Shown: positions 42,465-53,678 of the stretch, piece after piece
Numbering within the stretch: the stretch's first letter is position 1
Layout: every line of letters starts with the position of its first letter
Source of the DNA: Amphritea sp. 1_MG-2023
Lineage (GTDB): Bacteria > Pseudomonadota > Gammaproteobacteria > Pseudomonadales > Balneatricaceae
Reading direction: 5' to 3'
Assembly (NCBI RefSeq): GCF_030547545.1
Contig: NZ_JAUOQE010000022.1
Location: forward strand, 1-64,000
Length of the DNA stretch: 64,000 bases
The notes under the pieces: model-generated
What the model was told of the DNA's origin: nothing
The model's input: only the letters and a program-made list of their open reading frames with translations
The model's database searches: none
Position numbers and translations under genes: made by a program

Positions 42465-43880
42465 ATGGCTGGAAAAACGTTATACGATAAACTGTTTGAT
42501 TCGCATTTAGTGCGGACTAATGATGATGGTAGTGCGCTGATCTATATCGATCGTCAAGTACTGCATGAAGTGACGTCACCTCAGGCGTTTGAAGGGCTGC
42601 GGTTGGCGGGTCGTCAGCCATGGCGTATCGATGCCAATATTGCGACACCGGATCATAACGTACCCACGACCGAGCGTTCGGGTGGTGTGGATCTGATCGT
42701 TGATCCGGTCTCCAAGATTCAGGTTAAAACCCTCGATGCTAACTGTGATGAGTTCGGTATTCTTGAGTTCAAGATGAATGATCATCGACAAGGTATTGTG
42801 CATGTGATGGCGCCTGAGCAAGGGGCCATCCTGCCGGGCACGACCGCCGTCTGTGGTGATTCGCACACGGCTACACTGGGTGCTTTAGGCGCATTGGCGC
42901 ACGGTATCGGTACCTCGGAAGTTGAGCACGTATTAGCGACTCAGTGTCTGATTACCAAAAAGATGCAGAATATGTTGGTGCGTGTTGATGGCGAACTCGG
43001 CTTAGGCGTGACACCCAAAGATGTGGTGCTGCATGTGATCGGCGTGATCGGTACCGCAGGTGGTACGGGTTATGCGATTGAGTTTGGTGGTGATGTTTTC
43101 CGTGCGATGTCGATGGAAGGACGGATGACCGTCTGTAATATGGCGATCGAAGCGGGTGCACGAGTGGGCTTAGTGGCGGTGGATCAGATTACTGTCGATT
43201 ACTTTGAGGGTCGACCCTTTGCGCCGAAAGGTGATCAGTGGGATCAGGCGGTGACTGAATGGCGCGATTTGGTGTCTGATAGCGATGCTGAGTTTGATGC
43301 GGTGGTTGAGATCAATGCGGCCGATATTGAACCTCAGGTGACTTGGGGCACCTCTCCAGAAATGGTGGTGGGTATCTCCGGTCAGGTGCCAAACCCTGAT
43401 GCCGAGAAAGATGCGGTTAAAATCGATGGTATCAATCGTGCGCTGAAATATATGGGGCTAACGGCGGATCAGAAAATTACGGATATTCAGTTAGATCGAG
43501 TGTTTATCGGCTCCTGTACTAACTCACGTATCGAAGATCTGCGTGATGCGGCCAAGGTAGTTAAAGGTCGTAAAGTGGCAGATAACATTATTCAAGCGTT
43601 GGTCGTGCCGGGTTCCGGGTTAGTGAAAACGCAGGCGGAGCAGGAAGGGCTGGATAAAATCTTTATCGAGGCCGGCCTTGAATGGCGCGAACCGGGTTGC
43701 TCAATGTGTCTGGCAATGAATCCCGATAAGTTGGGTAATGGTGAGCATTGTGCGTCTACTTCGAATCGTAACTTTGAAGGTCGACAAGGATTTGGTGGTC
43801 GAACCCATCTGGTAAGCCCTGCGATGGCGGCCGCCGCAGCGGTGACAGGTCATTTCATCGATGTACGTGAGTTGATTTAA
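42465..43880 (+). CDS. leuC: 3-isopropylmalate dehydratase large subunit
   Basis: The 471-residue protein is an aconitase-type enzyme. The iron-sulfur cluster cysteines are in FIGSCTNSR and in [13 protein letters not shown]. Typical motifs [26 protein letters not shown] and NRNFEGRQG are intact. With LeuD it isomerises 2- to 3-isopropylmalate. First gene of leuCDB; leuD starts 20 bp after the stop. GAGGTGAGC lies just upstream of the ATG. Confidence 0.97.
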   Translation: MAGKTLYDKLFDSHLVRTNDDGSALIYIDRQVLHEVTSPQAFEGLRLAGRQPWRIDANIATPDHNVPTTERSGGVDLIVDPVSKIQVKTLDANCDEFGILEFKMNDHRQGIVHVMAPEQGAILPGTTAVCGDSHTATLGALGALAHGIGTSEVEHVLATQCLITKKMQNMLVRVDGELGLGVTPKDVVLHVIGVIGTAGGTGYAIEFGGDVFRAMSMEGRMTVCNMAIEAGARVGLVAVDQITVDYFEGRPFAPKGDQWDQAVTEWRDLVSDSDAEFDAVVEINAADIEPQVTWGTSPEMVVGISGQVPNPDAEKDAVKIDGINRALKYMGLTADQKITDIQLDRVFIGSCTNSRIEDLRDAAKVVKGRKVADNIIQALVVPGSGLVKTQAEQEGLDKIFIEAGLEWREPGCSMCLAMNPDKLGNGEHCASTSNRNFEGRQGFGGRTHLVSPAMAAAAAVTGHFIDVRELI

Positions 43881-43900
43881 TAAGGTATCGGGAGAGCGAG

Positions 43901-44548
43901 ATGAATAAGTTTACACTGCACACAGGTATCGCTGCACCGTTGGATCGGGCTAATGTCGATACCGATATGATTATCCCAAAACAGTTTTTGAAGTCGATTA
44001 AACGTTCGGGCTTCGGTAAAAACTTGTTTGATGAATTGCGTTATCTGGATGAAGGTCAGCCTGATCAGTCCTGTGAAGGGCGACCATTGAATACTGAGTT
44101 TGTGCTTAATCAGCCTCGCTATCAAGGAGCGAGTGTTTTATTGGCACGGGAAAACTTCGGTTGTGGCTCGAGCCGTGAACATGCGCCTTGGGCGCTGGAT
44201 GATTTCGGTTTTCGCTGTGTTATCGCCCCGAGTTTTGCTGAGATTTTTTACAATAACTGCTTTAAAAACGGTTTGTTGCCGATTGTATTGCGCGATGAGC
44301 AGCTCGATCAGCTATTTAAAGAAACGGCTGAAACCGATGGCTATCAATTGAGTATCGATCTAGAGCGGCAGCTAGTGATCACGCCTTCCGGTGAAGAGAT
44401 GACTTTCAGTATCGATGGTTTCCGCAAGCATTGTTTGCTCAATGGCTTGGATGATATTGGTATCACCTTGCAGAGCGCGGCGGATATTCGCGCTTACGAA
44501 GCGAAGCGTCGACAGCAAGCGCCGTGGTTATTTGACGCGATTAAATAA
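43901..44548 (+). CDS. leuD: 3-isopropylmalate dehydratase small subunit
   Basis: The 215-residue protein has the swivel domain of the aconitase superfamily, including the motif [15 protein letters not shown] and [15 protein letters not shown] near the N-terminus. It is the partner of LeuC. AGAGCGAG precedes the ATG at 43901. Second gene of the leu operon; 70 bp separate it from leuB. Confidence 0.97.
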   Translation: MNKFTLHTGIAAPLDRANVDTDMIIPKQFLKSIKRSGFGKNLFDELRYLDEGQPDQSCEGRPLNTEFVLNQPRYQGASVLLARENFGCGSSREHAPWALDDFGFRCVIAPSFAEIFYNNCFKNGLLPIVLRDEQLDQLFKETAETDGYQLSIDLERQLVITPSGEEMTFSIDGFRKHCLLNGLDDIGITLQSAADIRAYEAKRRQQAPWLFDAIK

Positions 44549-44618
44549 GTCGGCTGCAGTGGATTGAATGTCTGGCGGCTAACGCTGTTTAGCTGCCTCG
44601 ATGAAAGGAAAGAGAAGA

Positions 44619-45701
44619 ATGTCTAAAAATGTATTGATTCTGCCGGGTGATGGTATTGGTCCTGAGATTGTTGCTCAGGCTCGGCGTGTATTAGAACTGG
44701 TTAATCAGCAAGATAAGCTGGAGATTGAATTAACAGAAGCGCGGGTTGGTGGGGCGGCTATCGATGCCGATGGCGTTCCCTTGCCTGAGGCCACTCTTGA
44801 GGCGGCGCATGCGGCGGATGCCATTCTGCTCGGAGCCGTCGGTGGACCGAAATGGGATGCCAATCCAGATTTTCAGATTCGTCCAGAGAAAGGCCTGTTG
44901 GGTATTCGTTCTAACTTAGGCTTGTTTGGTAACTTGCGCCCAGCGATTCTCTATCCGCAACTGGCACACGCGTCAACGTTGAAGCCTGAGGTCGTGTCCG
45001 GTTTAGATATTCTGATTGTGCGTGAGCTAACCGGCGGTATTTACTTTGGTCAGCCCCGTGGTGTGCGAGTCAAAGAGGGTGGCATTCGCGAAGGTTATAA
45101 CACCTACGTCTATGATGAAGATGAGATTCGCCGGATCGGTCGAGTGGCTTTTGAGGCTGCCCGTGCCCGTGATAAGCGTCTTTGCTCGGTTGATAAGGCG
45201 AATGTACTCGAAGTGACGGTGCTGTGGCGTGAGATTATGGAAGAGTTGGCTAAGGAATACCCTGATGTCGAGTTAAGCCATATGTATGTCGATAATGCGG
45301 CCATGCAGTTGGTCCGCGCGCCGAAGCAGTTTGATGTGATGGTTACCGGTAATATGTTCGGTGATATTCTTTCCGATGCGGCGGCTATGTTAACCGGTTC
45401 TATCGGGATGCTGCCATCGGCCTCTTTAGATGTGAATGGTAAAGGGATGTATGAGCCTTGTCACGGTTCGGCACCGGATATCGCTGGCCAAAATATGGCT
45501 AACCCATTGGCGACTATTTTGTCTGTCGCCATGATGTTGCGATACTCGCTGGCGTCAGGTGCAACGGCTGATCGTATTGAAGCGGCGGTCAGTCAGGTAC
45601 TGGATCAGAATCTACGTACTGGCGATATTTGGTCTGAAGGTATGCAGAAAGTATCGACTTCTGAAATGGGTGATGCGGTGATCGCCGCATTACAGGCATA
45701 A
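44619..45701 (+). CDS. leuB: 3-isopropylmalate dehydrogenase
   Basis: Starting at ATG 44619 (AAAGGAAAGAGAAG upstream) the protein has 360 residues; an in-frame ATG at 44601 overlaps this ribosome site. It belongs to the isocitrate/isopropylmalate dehydrogenase family: [24 protein letters not shown], the Tyr/Lys-containing catalytic region and [22 protein letters not shown]. It oxidises 3-isopropylmalate with NAD+. Last gene of leuCDB, followed by a terminator. Confidence 0.97.
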   Translation: MSKNVLILPGDGIGPEIVAQARRVLELVNQQDKLEIELTEARVGGAAIDADGVPLPEATLEAAHAADAILLGAVGGPKWDANPDFQIRPEKGLLGIRSNLGLFGNLRPAILYPQLAHASTLKPEVVSGLDILIVRELTGGIYFGQPRGVRVKEGGIREGYNTYVYDEDEIRRIGRVAFEAARARDKRLCSVDKANVLEVTVLWREIMEELAKEYPDVELSHMYVDNAAMQLVRAPKQFDVMVTGNMFGDILSDAAAMLTGSIGMLPSASLDVNGKGMYEPCHGSAPDIAGQNMANPLATILSVAMMLRYSLASGATADRIEAAVSQVLDQNLRTGDIWSEGMQKVSTSEMGDAVIAALQA

Positions 45702-45807
45702 CGTCGTTTTATCACCTTGATTGGTTATAAAATGCTCAGATTCAGATAGTCTATGTAACTAAAGTGTTGCATAATTAATGGGCTCGAATATTAAGAGTCA
45801 TAACAGG

Positions 45808-45845
45808 CTGCCATCCCGTCGATGGCAGTTTTGTTGTTTTTATTC
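45808..45845 (+). terminator. Terminator of the leuCDB operon
   Basis: CTGCCATC-CCGTC-GATGGCAG followed by TTTTGTTGTTTTTATT, about 105 bp after leuB. Confidence 0.88.
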
Positions 45846-45888
45846 TCAGAAGCCTGATAACAGGCTCGCAAAGTTTTTGGTGGAGTAG

Positions 45889-47004
45889 ATGAAGCGTGTA
45901 GGTTTTGTAGGTTGGCGCGGAATGGTAGGTTCTGTGCTAATGCAGCGCATGATGGAAGAGGGTGATTTCGCACATATCGAAGAGCCGGTCTTCTTTACAA
46001 CGTCCCAAGCAGGTCAGCCCGGACCCGATATTGGTAAAGAGATTCCGGCACTGAAAGATGCAACATCCATTGAAGAATTAAAGCAAATGGATGCAATTAT
46101 CTCTTGTCAGGGCGGCGACTACACGAAGCAGGTTTATGGTGCGTTGCGCAGTGCTGGTTGGAATGGCTACTGGATCGATGCAGCGTCCTCCTTGCGCATG
46201 GATGATGATGCGATCATCGTGCTTGATCCGGTTAATATGAATGTCATTAAAGATGGCTTGGCAAACGGCGTTAAAACCTATGTTGGCGGAAACTGTACGG
46301 TTTCACTGATGCTGATGGGGTTAGGTGGATTGTTCAGCGCCGGTTTGATCGAGTGGATGACGTCAATGACATATCAAGCGGCATCCGGTGGCGGTGCTCG
46401 TCATATGCGCGAGTTGATTTCGCAAATGGGGGTCATCAAAGATTCGGTGGCTACCGATCTGGCTAATCCTGCGAGCGCCATTCTGGATATCGATCGTCAG
46501 GTGGCAGCGACCATTCGTTCTGAGGCAATGCCGACGGATAACTTCGGTGTGCCGCTGGCAGGTTCTCTGATTCCTTGGATCGATACGCGACTGGATAACG
46601 GTCAGAGTCGAGAAGAGTGGAAAGCCTATGCTGAAACCAACAAGATTTTGGGACTGAGTGATAATCCAGTACCAATCGATGGCACCTGTGTACGGATCGG
46701 TGCGATGCGCTGTCATAGTCAGGCGTTTACCATCAAGCTGAAGCAAAATGTACCGATGGATGAGATTGAATCCATGATTGCTGAAGCTAATGATTGGGTG
46801 AGTGTGGTGCCGAATGAGCGTGATCTGACGGCGCGCGACCTGACGCCAGCAAAAGTGACCGGTACGCTCGGTGTGCCCGTTGGTCGTTTGCGTAAGCTGA
46901 ATATGGGTGATGAGTATCTCAACGCGTTCAGTGTGGGTGATCAATTGCTGTGGGGCGCAGCTGAGCCATTGCGACGCATGCTGCGTATCTTGTTGCAAGA
47001 TTAA
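45889..47004 (+). CDS. asd: Aspartate-semialdehyde dehydrogenase
   Basis: The 371-residue enzyme has the N-terminal NADP-binding [14 protein letters not shown], the catalytic Cys in [10 protein letters not shown] and the later active-site segments [12 protein letters not shown] and GAMRCHSQA. It matches the gammaproteobacterial Asd in length. It reduces aspartyl phosphate for Lys, Met, Thr and cell-wall diaminopimelate synthesis. The ribosome site is GGTGGAG just before the ATG. leuB, asd and fimV in this order are also Pseudomonas-like. Confidence 0.96.
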   Translation: MKRVGFVGWRGMVGSVLMQRMMEEGDFAHIEEPVFFTTSQAGQPGPDIGKEIPALKDATSIEELKQMDAIISCQGGDYTKQVYGALRSAGWNGYWIDAASSLRMDDDAIIVLDPVNMNVIKDGLANGVKTYVGGNCTVSLMLMGLGGLFSAGLIEWMTSMTYQAASGGGARHMRELISQMGVIKDSVATDLANPASAILDIDRQVAATIRSEAMPTDNFGVPLAGSLIPWIDTRLDNGQSREEWKAYAETNKILGLSDNPVPIDGTCVRIGAMRCHSQAFTIKLKQNVPMDEIESMIAEANDWVSVVPNERDLTARDLTPAKVTGTLGVPVGRLRKLNMGDEYLNAFSVGDQLLWGAAEPLRRMLRILLQD

Positions 47005-47023
47005 GCATCATTAAGACAAAGAT

Positions 47024-47050
47024 AACCGGCTGATATGGCCGGTTTTTTTT
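47024..47050 (+). terminator. Terminator of asd
   Basis: AACCGGC and GCCGGTT form the stem, with a 7-nt loop and eight T in total, 20 bp after the stop codon. Confidence 0.92.
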
Positions 47051-47438
47051 GTCATTCGGTTACTGATTTAGATCAATTTAATTTGAATCTGGATGGTCGA
47101 CTGACGCGATGATTGATTAGATGGCAACGAGTAATATTGAAATTGAGCGCAATGATATTCTTTTGTTTAACTTATTTTTTGTTTAAAACGTGATGATAAG
47201 TTATTGTAATAAAATAGATTGTTAAATTATTTGCTGAGTTGTTGATGTCGTTTTGTGACATTTAGCGACTAAAATTTGCTTAACTTGCTGTTGTTTAGTC
47301 ATTCATGGCCGCTCTGGGTTGTTGATTAAACATAGGTTTTAATGAATACTTTGGTCATTACTAGTGGATATGTAACTTTCTGAATATTGACGATTTTATG
47401 TCATCATCAGAACCCGGGGAATTTAAGGAAGCGAAAAT
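47051..47438. other. AT-rich upstream region of fimV
   Basis: About 390 bp without a gene. From 47090 to 47380 it is clearly AT-rich, which suggests bendable promoter DNA for fimV; several TATAAT-like hexamers are present but none is clearly preferable. Confidence 0.45.
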
Positions 47439-49955
47439 ATGCTGCGCAAATTAGCCCTCAGCTTGGCAATTGCAGGTGCAATAGGGAGTTCAACTGCACA
47501 TGCGCTTGGTCTCGGCGAAATCAGAATAACATCAGCGTTAAACGAACCCCTCAAAGCAGAGATTCAACTGTTGCAAATGCGATCGGTCGATCCGCGACAG
47601 GTTCAGCCAAAAATGGCTAACGTAGATGACTTTGCCTTAGCGGGTATAGAAAGGTTGCGGTTTCTCTCTGATGTTAAATTTGAGGTGAAACCTGGTGCGT
47701 CAGGTCAGGGGATGATCATTCTCACCTCATCTACGCCGGTTAAAGAACCTTTTCTAAACTTTCTCTTGGAAGTGAATTGGCCTAGTGGTCGTCTTGTGCG
47801 TGAGTATACGGTGCTGTTAGATCCGCCTGTGTATGATCCAACACCGCCTCCGGTTGTCGTTCAGCCGGCAACGACTGCACCACGAACGGCGCCGCGCCCT
47901 GCGACGACCACCGTAGCGCCACAACAGCCGGTGAATAATATTCGCACGCGCATGAGTGACAATCAGGTGTATGTTGATGTTAACGATACCCTCTGGGATA
48001 TATCCAAACTGCATAAGCCAACAGCTTCGGTAACCGAAGCACAGATGATGTTGGCACTGTTGCGCAAAAACCCTGAGGCATTTCGCAACAATAATGTTAA
48101 TCAGCTGAGGGCGGGTGTGGTTATGGACCTGCCTTCGTTGGATGAGGTTCGCGCACTCAGTCGTCAGCAGGCCAATGAAGAGTTTTGGCGGCAGACTCAG
48201 CAATGGAAGCAGGGCATTACATCGCCGCTGAATGCTGAGCCCTTAGATACATCTGTGAATACCAATCAAGATAAGGCGGTATCAGAAAAAAAGACCAATG
48301 AGGTTGCTTCGAGTTCGGCCCAAGGGCAGCTGAAAATAGTTTCTCCTGATCAGGTATCTGATGTTAATCGTGTTTCAGATCAGGCGGCCGATGTGGATAT
48401 GAGTCAGGCTGATGCAAGCCTTTTAGAAAAAAATCAGCACCTGGAAGCTGAATTAGCAACGGCGCTCGAAACCGTCGATCAGATTCAGCGAGAGAACGAA
48501 GAGCTGAGTGGCCGGGTTGATGCATTGGCGCAGCAAATGGAGAGTTTGCAGCGCTTATTAGAGCTTAAAGATGAACAGCTCGCAGAGCTTCAGGCAGAGC
48601 TAGAGTCGGCTAAAAATCAGCCGGCTATGTTGCCTATCGATTCAGCTCAGGCTGAGTCTGAGCCGGTTGCGCCAGCCCAAAAGACGCTCATTGAGCGGTT
48701 TGGTCTCTATATTGGTGCGGCGGGTGGTGCTCTGTTAGCCTTCCTGCTGGCTTTGTTGTTGTTCCGGCGCAGTAACAAAGAGACGACCGATAGCGCTGTT
48801 GTTCCCGAAGCGGCTATCGCGACAACGGCCGCTGCTGCTGCAACCGCAGCTGTGGTCGAGCAGGCTAACGATGATGAGATCGCAGAGGCCGTTGTAACGC
48901 CGTCATCTGAAGCTGAGTCCGCGGAGGTTATTACAGACGATCTCGATCTTGATGACCTTGATCTGGATATGGCTTTAGATCAGGTTGAAACGGACAGCAG
49001 TGATACGCTCAATGAAGATGAGTTTGATCTTGGCTTTGATGATGGTTTTGCTGGCTCGGCGGTTAATAAGCCGGTCGATGATAGCGAAGATATTGATGAT
49101 GCGCTGGATTCCATTTTAGAAGAAAATGCGGATACCTTTGATCTCGATGATTTAGACGTGCCTCAGGTTGAAAGTTTGGGGGATGTGCCAATCGATGAGC
49201 CTGCGGAAGAGCCTGAAGCCGATAATATTGAGGCGCTTTTAGCCGCTGGGGCTGAGTCGAAGGTAAGCGAGCCGGTCGATGATGATACCGATCTTGAATT
49301 TGATATTGATTCGATGTTAGACAGTGAGCCGGTGACGACTAGCGCGGTGGATGAACATGTCGTTGATGATGATTTAGATCTCGATTTTGATCTCGCTACG
49401 GAAGATATCGCGCAAGAACTGGATGACACTGATCTAGAATCGACTGCATTGTCAGATGATCTCGCGTTTGATAGTGCTGAGATGGCTTTGGATACTGAGG
49501 GCGATGATCAAGCTGGCGAACTCGATGAATTGCTATCGACATCTGAGGCAGCAGATATTGATGAGCTCGAGCTGGACGACGACTTGCAAACACTGCTCGA
49601 CGGTAATGATGATGTGGTGCTGGATGAAGAAGCATTTACACCATCACAAGCCGAAGACGCGCTGAATGATGATCTCGATACTGAACTGGATACTGAGTTA
49701 GAGATGTTGTTAAGCGATGCGGGTAGCGATGAGCTGAGTCTCGATGTGACCGATGATGATGCGGAAGACTATGATCTTAATAACCTGAATCTTTTAGATG
49801 ATGCTGATGAAGTTGAAACTAAGCTTGATTTGGCGCGCGCCTACATCGATATGGAAGATGCCGATGGTGCCAAGGATATTCTTAACGAAATTCTGAAAGA
49901 GGGCAGTGATGCTCAGAAGTCGGAAGCCGGTAGTCTATTGAGTTCGCTCGATTAA
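47439..49955 (+). CDS. fimV: FimV-type peptidoglycan-binding polar hub protein
   Basis: The 838-residue protein has a signal peptide (to about residue 22) and a conserved N-domain beginning LGLGEIRITSALNEPLKAEI. A LysM-type peptidoglycan-binding domain follows (about 177-235), then a coiled coil (about 325-400), one membrane helix (about 424-443) and an extremely Asp/Glu-rich cytoplasmic tail. The tail ends with the FimV C-terminal TPR-like motif (KLDLARAYIDMEDADGAKDIL). FimV organises the type IV pilus and polar machinery. It is transcribed alone; truA follows closely. The acidic region repeats LDLDDLDLD-like blocks. ATG 47439 has AAGGAAGCG upstream. Confidence 0.92.
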   Translation: MLRKLALSLAIAGAIGSSTAHALGLGEIRITSALNEPLKAEIQLLQMRSVDPRQVQPKMANVDDFALAGIERLRFLSDVKFEVKPGASGQGMIILTSSTPVKEPFLNFLLEVNWPSGRLVREYTVLLDPPVYDPTPPPVVVQPATTAPRTAPRPATTTVAPQQPVNNIRTRMSDNQVYVDVNDTLWDISKLHKPTASVTEAQMMLALLRKNPEAFRNNNVNQLRAGVVMDLPSLDEVRALSRQQANEEFWRQTQQWKQGITSPLNAEPLDTSVNTNQDKAVSEKKTNEVASSSAQGQLKIVSPDQVSDVNRVSDQAADVDMSQADASLLEKNQHLEAELATALETVDQIQRENEELSGRVDALAQQMESLQRLLELKDEQLAELQAELESAKNQPAMLPIDSAQAESEPVAPAQKTLIERFGLYIGAAGGALLAFLLALLLFRRSNKETTDSAVVPEAAIATTAAAAATAAVVEQANDDEIAEAVVTPSSEAESAEVITDDLDLDDLDLDMALDQVETDSSDTLNEDEFDLGFDDGFAGSAVNKPVDDSEDIDDALDSILEENADTFDLDDLDVPQVESLGDVPIDEPAEEPEADNIEALLAAGAESKVSEPVDDDTDLEFDIDSMLDSEPVTTSAVDEHVVDDDLDLDFDLATEDIAQELDDTDLESTALSDDLAFDSAEMALDTEGDDQAGELDELLSTSEAADIDELELDDDLQTLLDGNDDVVLDEEAFTPSQAEDALNDDLDTELDTELEMLLSDAGSDELSLDVTDDDAEDYDLNNLNLLDDADEVETKLDLARAYIDMEDADGAKDILNEILKEGSDAQKSEAGSLLSSLD

Positions 49956-50006
49956 GTGAGGGGGCAGCTTTGCCCTGTTTGATAAACAATTGAAATAAGA
50001 TGTTAT

Positions 50007-50930
50007 ATGCAGCGGGATAAAACCCAGATTCAAGATCAGCAAGGGGCGACTTCGGTCGCCCTTTCTAGTGGTGTAATAGATGATTTGTCAGTCGCACCGA
50101 TTGGTGACGATGGCGCACCGTTAGGCACATGTCGCCGTTATGCGCTCTGTGTTGAATATGCGGGGGGTAACTATCGAGGTTGGCAGACCCAGAAAGAGAA
50201 AGATGTAGCATCCATACAGGAAACGGTGGAACAGGCGCTGACCAAAATTGCCAATGCACCCGTTGCGGTTGTCTGTGCCGGTCGGACGGATGCCTGCGTG
50301 AGTGGTACCTATCAAATCATCCACTTTGATACCTACGCTGATCGGCCAGATAGGGCGTGGGTGATGGGCACCAATACACAGTTGCCCGATGATATCGCTA
50401 TTCGTTGGGCTAAGCGGGTGGATGATAGCTTCCATGCGCGTTTTTCTGCGTTAGAGCGCCGTTATCGCTATATTATTTATTCGTCATCGGTCAAACCTGC
50501 GTTGTTGAGTAAGGGGGTCACCTGGACGCATAAGCAGCTGGATCTGTCGCGGATGCAAGCGGCGGCGGACTTTTTGGTCGGTAAGCATGATTTTACGTCT
50601 TATCGGGCGGTTGCTTGTCAGGCGAAGAGTCCGGTGCGTGAAGTGAAGCAGATGGACGTCTATCAAGCGGGTGAGCTTATTGTGATCGATGTTAGAGCCA
50701 ATGCGTTTTTGCATCATATGATCCGTAATTTTGCCGGCGTACTCATGACCATTGGTAGTGGTGAGGCTGAACCACGTTGGGCCAAACAGGTGTTGGATGC
50801 GCGTGATCGGAGAAAAGGGGGTGTCACTGCGCCACCCTATGGTCTCTATTTCGTCGATGTTAAATACCCTGATGAATATGGTTTACCGAAATCTACCTTA
50901 GGGCCTTATTTCCTAACGCAAAACGGTTAA
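50007..50930 (+). CDS. truA: tRNA pseudouridine(38-40) synthase TruA
   Basis: The 307-residue protein makes pseudouridine at positions 38-40 of tRNA anticodon stems. The catalytic Asp95 is in GRTDACVSGT, where most TruA have GRTDAGVHG, so Gly and His are replaced by Cys and Ser. The FHARFSALERRYRYIIY and ANAFLHHMIRN motifs are normal. The first 42 residues are an extension without similarity to TruA and include the bases of a perfect hairpin (GGGCGAC-TTCG-GTCGCCC, 50044-50061). I could not find a better start downstream except TTG 50088, which lacks a ribosome site. First gene of the trp-acc-purF block. Confidence 0.88.
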   Translation: MQRDKTQIQDQQGATSVALSSGVIDDLSVAPIGDDGAPLGTCRRYALCVEYAGGNYRGWQTQKEKDVASIQETVEQALTKIANAPVAVVCAGRTDACVSGTYQIIHFDTYADRPDRAWVMGTNTQLPDDIAIRWAKRVDDSFHARFSALERRYRYIIYSSSVKPALLSKGVTWTHKQLDLSRMQAAADFLVGKHDFTSYRAVACQAKSPVREVKQMDVYQAGELIVIDVRANAFLHHMIRNFAGVLMTIGSGEAEPRWAKQVLDARDRRKGGVTAPPYGLYFVDVKYPDEYGLPKSTLGPYFLTQNG

Positions 50931-50987
50931 CCTAGGACCCTGCTATCTGTTATTATTGAGTTCTTTCTAACGAGTCTGATCTAAGTG

Positions 50988-51608
50988 ATGCGAACGCGCG
51001 TAAAAATCTGTGGAATTACCCGATTAGAAGATGCGCTAGCGGCAGTCGAAGCTGGCGCAGATGCATTGGGGTTTGTGTTTTACTCGCCGAGTCCTCGTTA
51101 TGTCGAGCCCGCAGTGGCAAAACAGATTATTCAACAGCTGCCGCCGTTTGTGACGACGGTGGCATTATTTGTTGATGAAAGCTCAGCGAGAGTGAAGCAG
51201 GTCTTAGATCAAACAGGGATTGATCTGTTACAGTTTCATGGTGATGAATCACCTGAATATTGTCATCAATTCGATCGACCTTACTTCAAGGCTGTGCGAA
51301 TGTCGCCGGTTATCGATGTCGAGACTGAAACACAGCGCTTTGCTTCCGCTCGGGGTATTTTACTGGATGCTTATCGTCCAGGTGTGCCGGGCGGTACAGG
51401 TGAAGCATTTGACTGGGCGCGCATCCCAGCTGATTTAACATTGCCGCTAATCCTTGCCGGTGGTCTTGATCAGAACAATGTAGCGCAGGCGATCAGCCAA
51501 GTGAACCCTTATGCTGTTGATGTCAGCGGTGGGGTTGAAATGGCGAAAGGCCTGAAAGATTGTGTAAAAATAACATCCTTTATGAATGAGGTAGCTTGTG
51601 CCAACTAA
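50988..51608 (+). CDS. trpF: Phosphoribosylanthranilate isomerase
   Basis: The 206-residue (beta-alpha)8 barrel begins [16 protein letters not shown], with the catalytic Cys in KICGITR and the catalytic Asp in [18 protein letters not shown] near the C-terminus binds phosphate. It converts PRA to CdRP in tryptophan synthesis. A GTG three bases upstream is an alternative start. It overlaps trpB by 11 bp, so the two are translationally coupled. Confidence 0.95.
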   Translation: MRTRVKICGITRLEDALAAVEAGADALGFVFYSPSPRYVEPAVAKQIIQQLPPFVTTVALFVDESSARVKQVLDQTGIDLLQFHGDESPEYCHQFDRPYFKAVRMSPVIDVETETQRFASARGILLDAYRPGVPGGTGEAFDWARIPADLTLPLILAGGLDQNNVAQAISQVNPYAVDVSGGVEMAKGLKDCVKITSFMNEVACAN

Positions 51609-52821
51609 AGAAGATCTCGCGATCGCAAAGCAAATGCCCGACGCTGGTGGCCATTTTGGTCAGTTTGGGGGTCGTTATGTGTCTGAAACCTTGATGGCTG
51701 CTCTACAGCAGCTCGAACAGACCTACGAAAAGCTTTGGCGAGATCCACAGTTTCAGGCCGAATTTGATCGTGATCTGGCGCACTATGTCGGTCGTCCATC
51801 ACCCCTGTATCACGCCGAGCGACTTTCTCGTGAGTTAGGCGGGGCGCAGATTTACCTGAAGCGTGAAGATCTCAACCATACCGGTGCTCATAAGGTGAAC
51901 AATACCATTGGTCAGGCATTGTTGGCCAAGTTCACGGGTAAACCTCGGGTGAGTGCCGAAACCGGTGCCGGTCAGCACGGCGTTGCTTCGGCAACCGTCG
52001 CCGCGCGATTGGGGCTTGAATGTACGGTTTACATGGGCGAAGAAGATATCCGCCGTCAAGCGCTGAACGTTTATCGCATGAAACTACTCGGTGCTGAGGT
52101 TGTCTCTGTTAAGTCAGGTACGCGCACACTGAAAGATGCGATGAACGAAGCAATGCGTGATTGGGTCACCAATGTCGATAATACCTTTTATATTATCGGC
52201 ACGGCTGCTGGCCCTCATCCATACCCTAAGTTAGTTCGTGACTTCCAGTCTATTATTGGTCGCGAAGCGCGTCAGCAGTGTTTGACGCAGACCGGTAAGC
52301 TTCCGGATGTATTGATCGCCTGTGTCGGCGGTGGATCAAATGCGATTGGTTTGTTTCATCCGTTTATTGAAGATGCGGATGTTCGCATGGTCGGTGTTGA
52401 AGCCGGGGGTTATGGCATTGAGACCGGTCAGCATGCTGCGCCGTTGAGTGCCGGCAGCCGTCCCGGTGTCTTACACGGCAACCGTACCTCGCTAATGTCA
52501 GATGAGGGCGGGCAGGTTATCGGTACGCACTCTGTTTCAGCGGGCCTCGATTACCCTGGTGTTGGGCCAGAACACGCTTATTTGAAAGAGATCGGTAGGG
52601 CGGAATATACGGCGATCAACGATGATGAAGCGTTGCATGCTTTCCGTCATCTGACGCTGACCGAAGGTATTATGCCGGCATTGGAGTCCAGTCATGCGGT
52701 GGCGGAAGCGATGAAGATGGCGCCTACCATGGATAAAGATCAGATCATTGTGGTTAACCTGTCGGGACGTGGTGACAAGGATATCCATACGGTTGCAGAA
52801 ATTGACGGTATTAACTTTTAA
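51598..52821 (+). CDS. trpB: Tryptophan synthase beta chain
   Basis: The 407-residue PLP enzyme condenses indole and serine. The PLP lysine is Lys99 in [38 protein letters not shown] and [15 protein letters not shown] are canonical. The start is GTG, overlapping trpF. trpA begins 23 bp after the stop. No trpE, trpG, trpD or trpC is present here, and there is no trpI-type LysR gene beside trpBA. Confidence 0.97.
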   Translation: MPTKEDLAIAKQMPDAGGHFGQFGGRYVSETLMAALQQLEQTYEKLWRDPQFQAEFDRDLAHYVGRPSPLYHAERLSRELGGAQIYLKREDLNHTGAHKVNNTIGQALLAKFTGKPRVSAETGAGQHGVASATVAARLGLECTVYMGEEDIRRQALNVYRMKLLGAEVVSVKSGTRTLKDAMNEAMRDWVTNVDNTFYIIGTAAGPHPYPKLVRDFQSIIGREARQQCLTQTGKLPDVLIACVGGGSNAIGLFHPFIEDADVRMVGVEAGGYGIETGQHAAPLSAGSRPGVLHGNRTSLMSDEGGQVIGTHSVSAGLDYPGVGPEHAYLKEIGRAEYTAINDDEALHAFRHLTLTEGIMPALESSHAVAEAMKMAPTMDKDQIIVVNLSGRGDKDIHTVAEIDGINF

Positions 52822-52844
52822 GCCCTGACTGAGTGAAGATTAAG

Positions 52845-53648
52845 ATGAGTCGTATTACTGAGAGTTTTAATAATCTGAAAAGCCAGGGCCGTAAAGCGCT
52901 GATCCCTTACGTGACAGCCGGAGACCCTGAACCTAAAGTAACTGTGCCGTTAATGCATGCACTGGTAGAGTCCGGTGCCGATATTATTGAGTTGGGGGTA
53001 CCCTTCTCTGACCCCATGGCGGATGGTCCGGTGATTCAATTAGCGTGTGAGCGTGCTTTGCTGCACGGCACTCGGCTGATTGATGTGTTGGATATGGTTG
53101 CTGAATTCCGTCAAACCAATCAGACCACACCCGTGGTCTTGATGGGGTATCTCAACCCGATTGAGGTGATGGGCTATGCCGCCTTTGCAGATAAAGCCAA
53201 GGCGGTTGGTCTTGATGGTGTTCTAACTGTTGATCTGCCGCCGGAAGAAGCGCATGAGTTTAATCGCTTGATGAAGGCTTCTGATATCGATGTGATCTAT
53301 CTGTTAGCACCAACCACCGAGCCTGCTCGGGTTGAGAAGATTTGTGCGGCAGGCAGTGGTTATGTCTATTATGTGTCGGTTAAGGGTGTTACCGGTTCAG
53401 CATCACTCGATGTGGCTGAAGTTGCAGAGAAATTAAACATTATCCGTCAACATACGGATATGCCGGTCGGCGTTGGTTTTGGTATCCGTGATGATGCTTC
53501 TGCGCGAGCGATATCGGAAGTGGCTGATGGTGTAATCGTCGGTAGTGTACTGGTTAATAAGGTTGCTGAATTAGCGGGCAATCAAGCATTAATCCCTGAG
53601 GCGGTAGCCGCCATAACGGCAAGCATGCGTCAGGCAATGGATAAATAA
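52845..53648 (+). CDS. trpA: Tryptophan synthase alpha chain
   Basis: The 267-residue barrel starts at ATG 52845; an in-frame GTG at 52833 is possible but weaker. The catalytic Glu is in [19 protein letters not shown] and the Asp in [25 protein letters not shown] binds substrate phosphate. It supplies indole to TrpB. accD begins 30 bp later, as in many Pseudomonas-type genomes. Confidence 0.96.
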   Translation: MSRITESFNNLKSQGRKALIPYVTAGDPEPKVTVPLMHALVESGADIIELGVPFSDPMADGPVIQLACERALLHGTRLIDVLDMVAEFRQTNQTTPVVLMGYLNPIEVMGYAAFADKAKAVGLDGVLTVDLPPEEAHEFNRLMKASDIDVIYLLAPTTEPARVEKICAAGSGYVYYVSVKGVTGSASLDVAEVAEKLNIIRQHTDMPVGVGFGIRDDASARAISEVADGVIVGSVLVNKVAELAGNQALIPEAVAAITASMRQAMDK

Positions 53649-53678
53649 AGTCTGCCGTTGGCAGACGCTGGAGTAATA

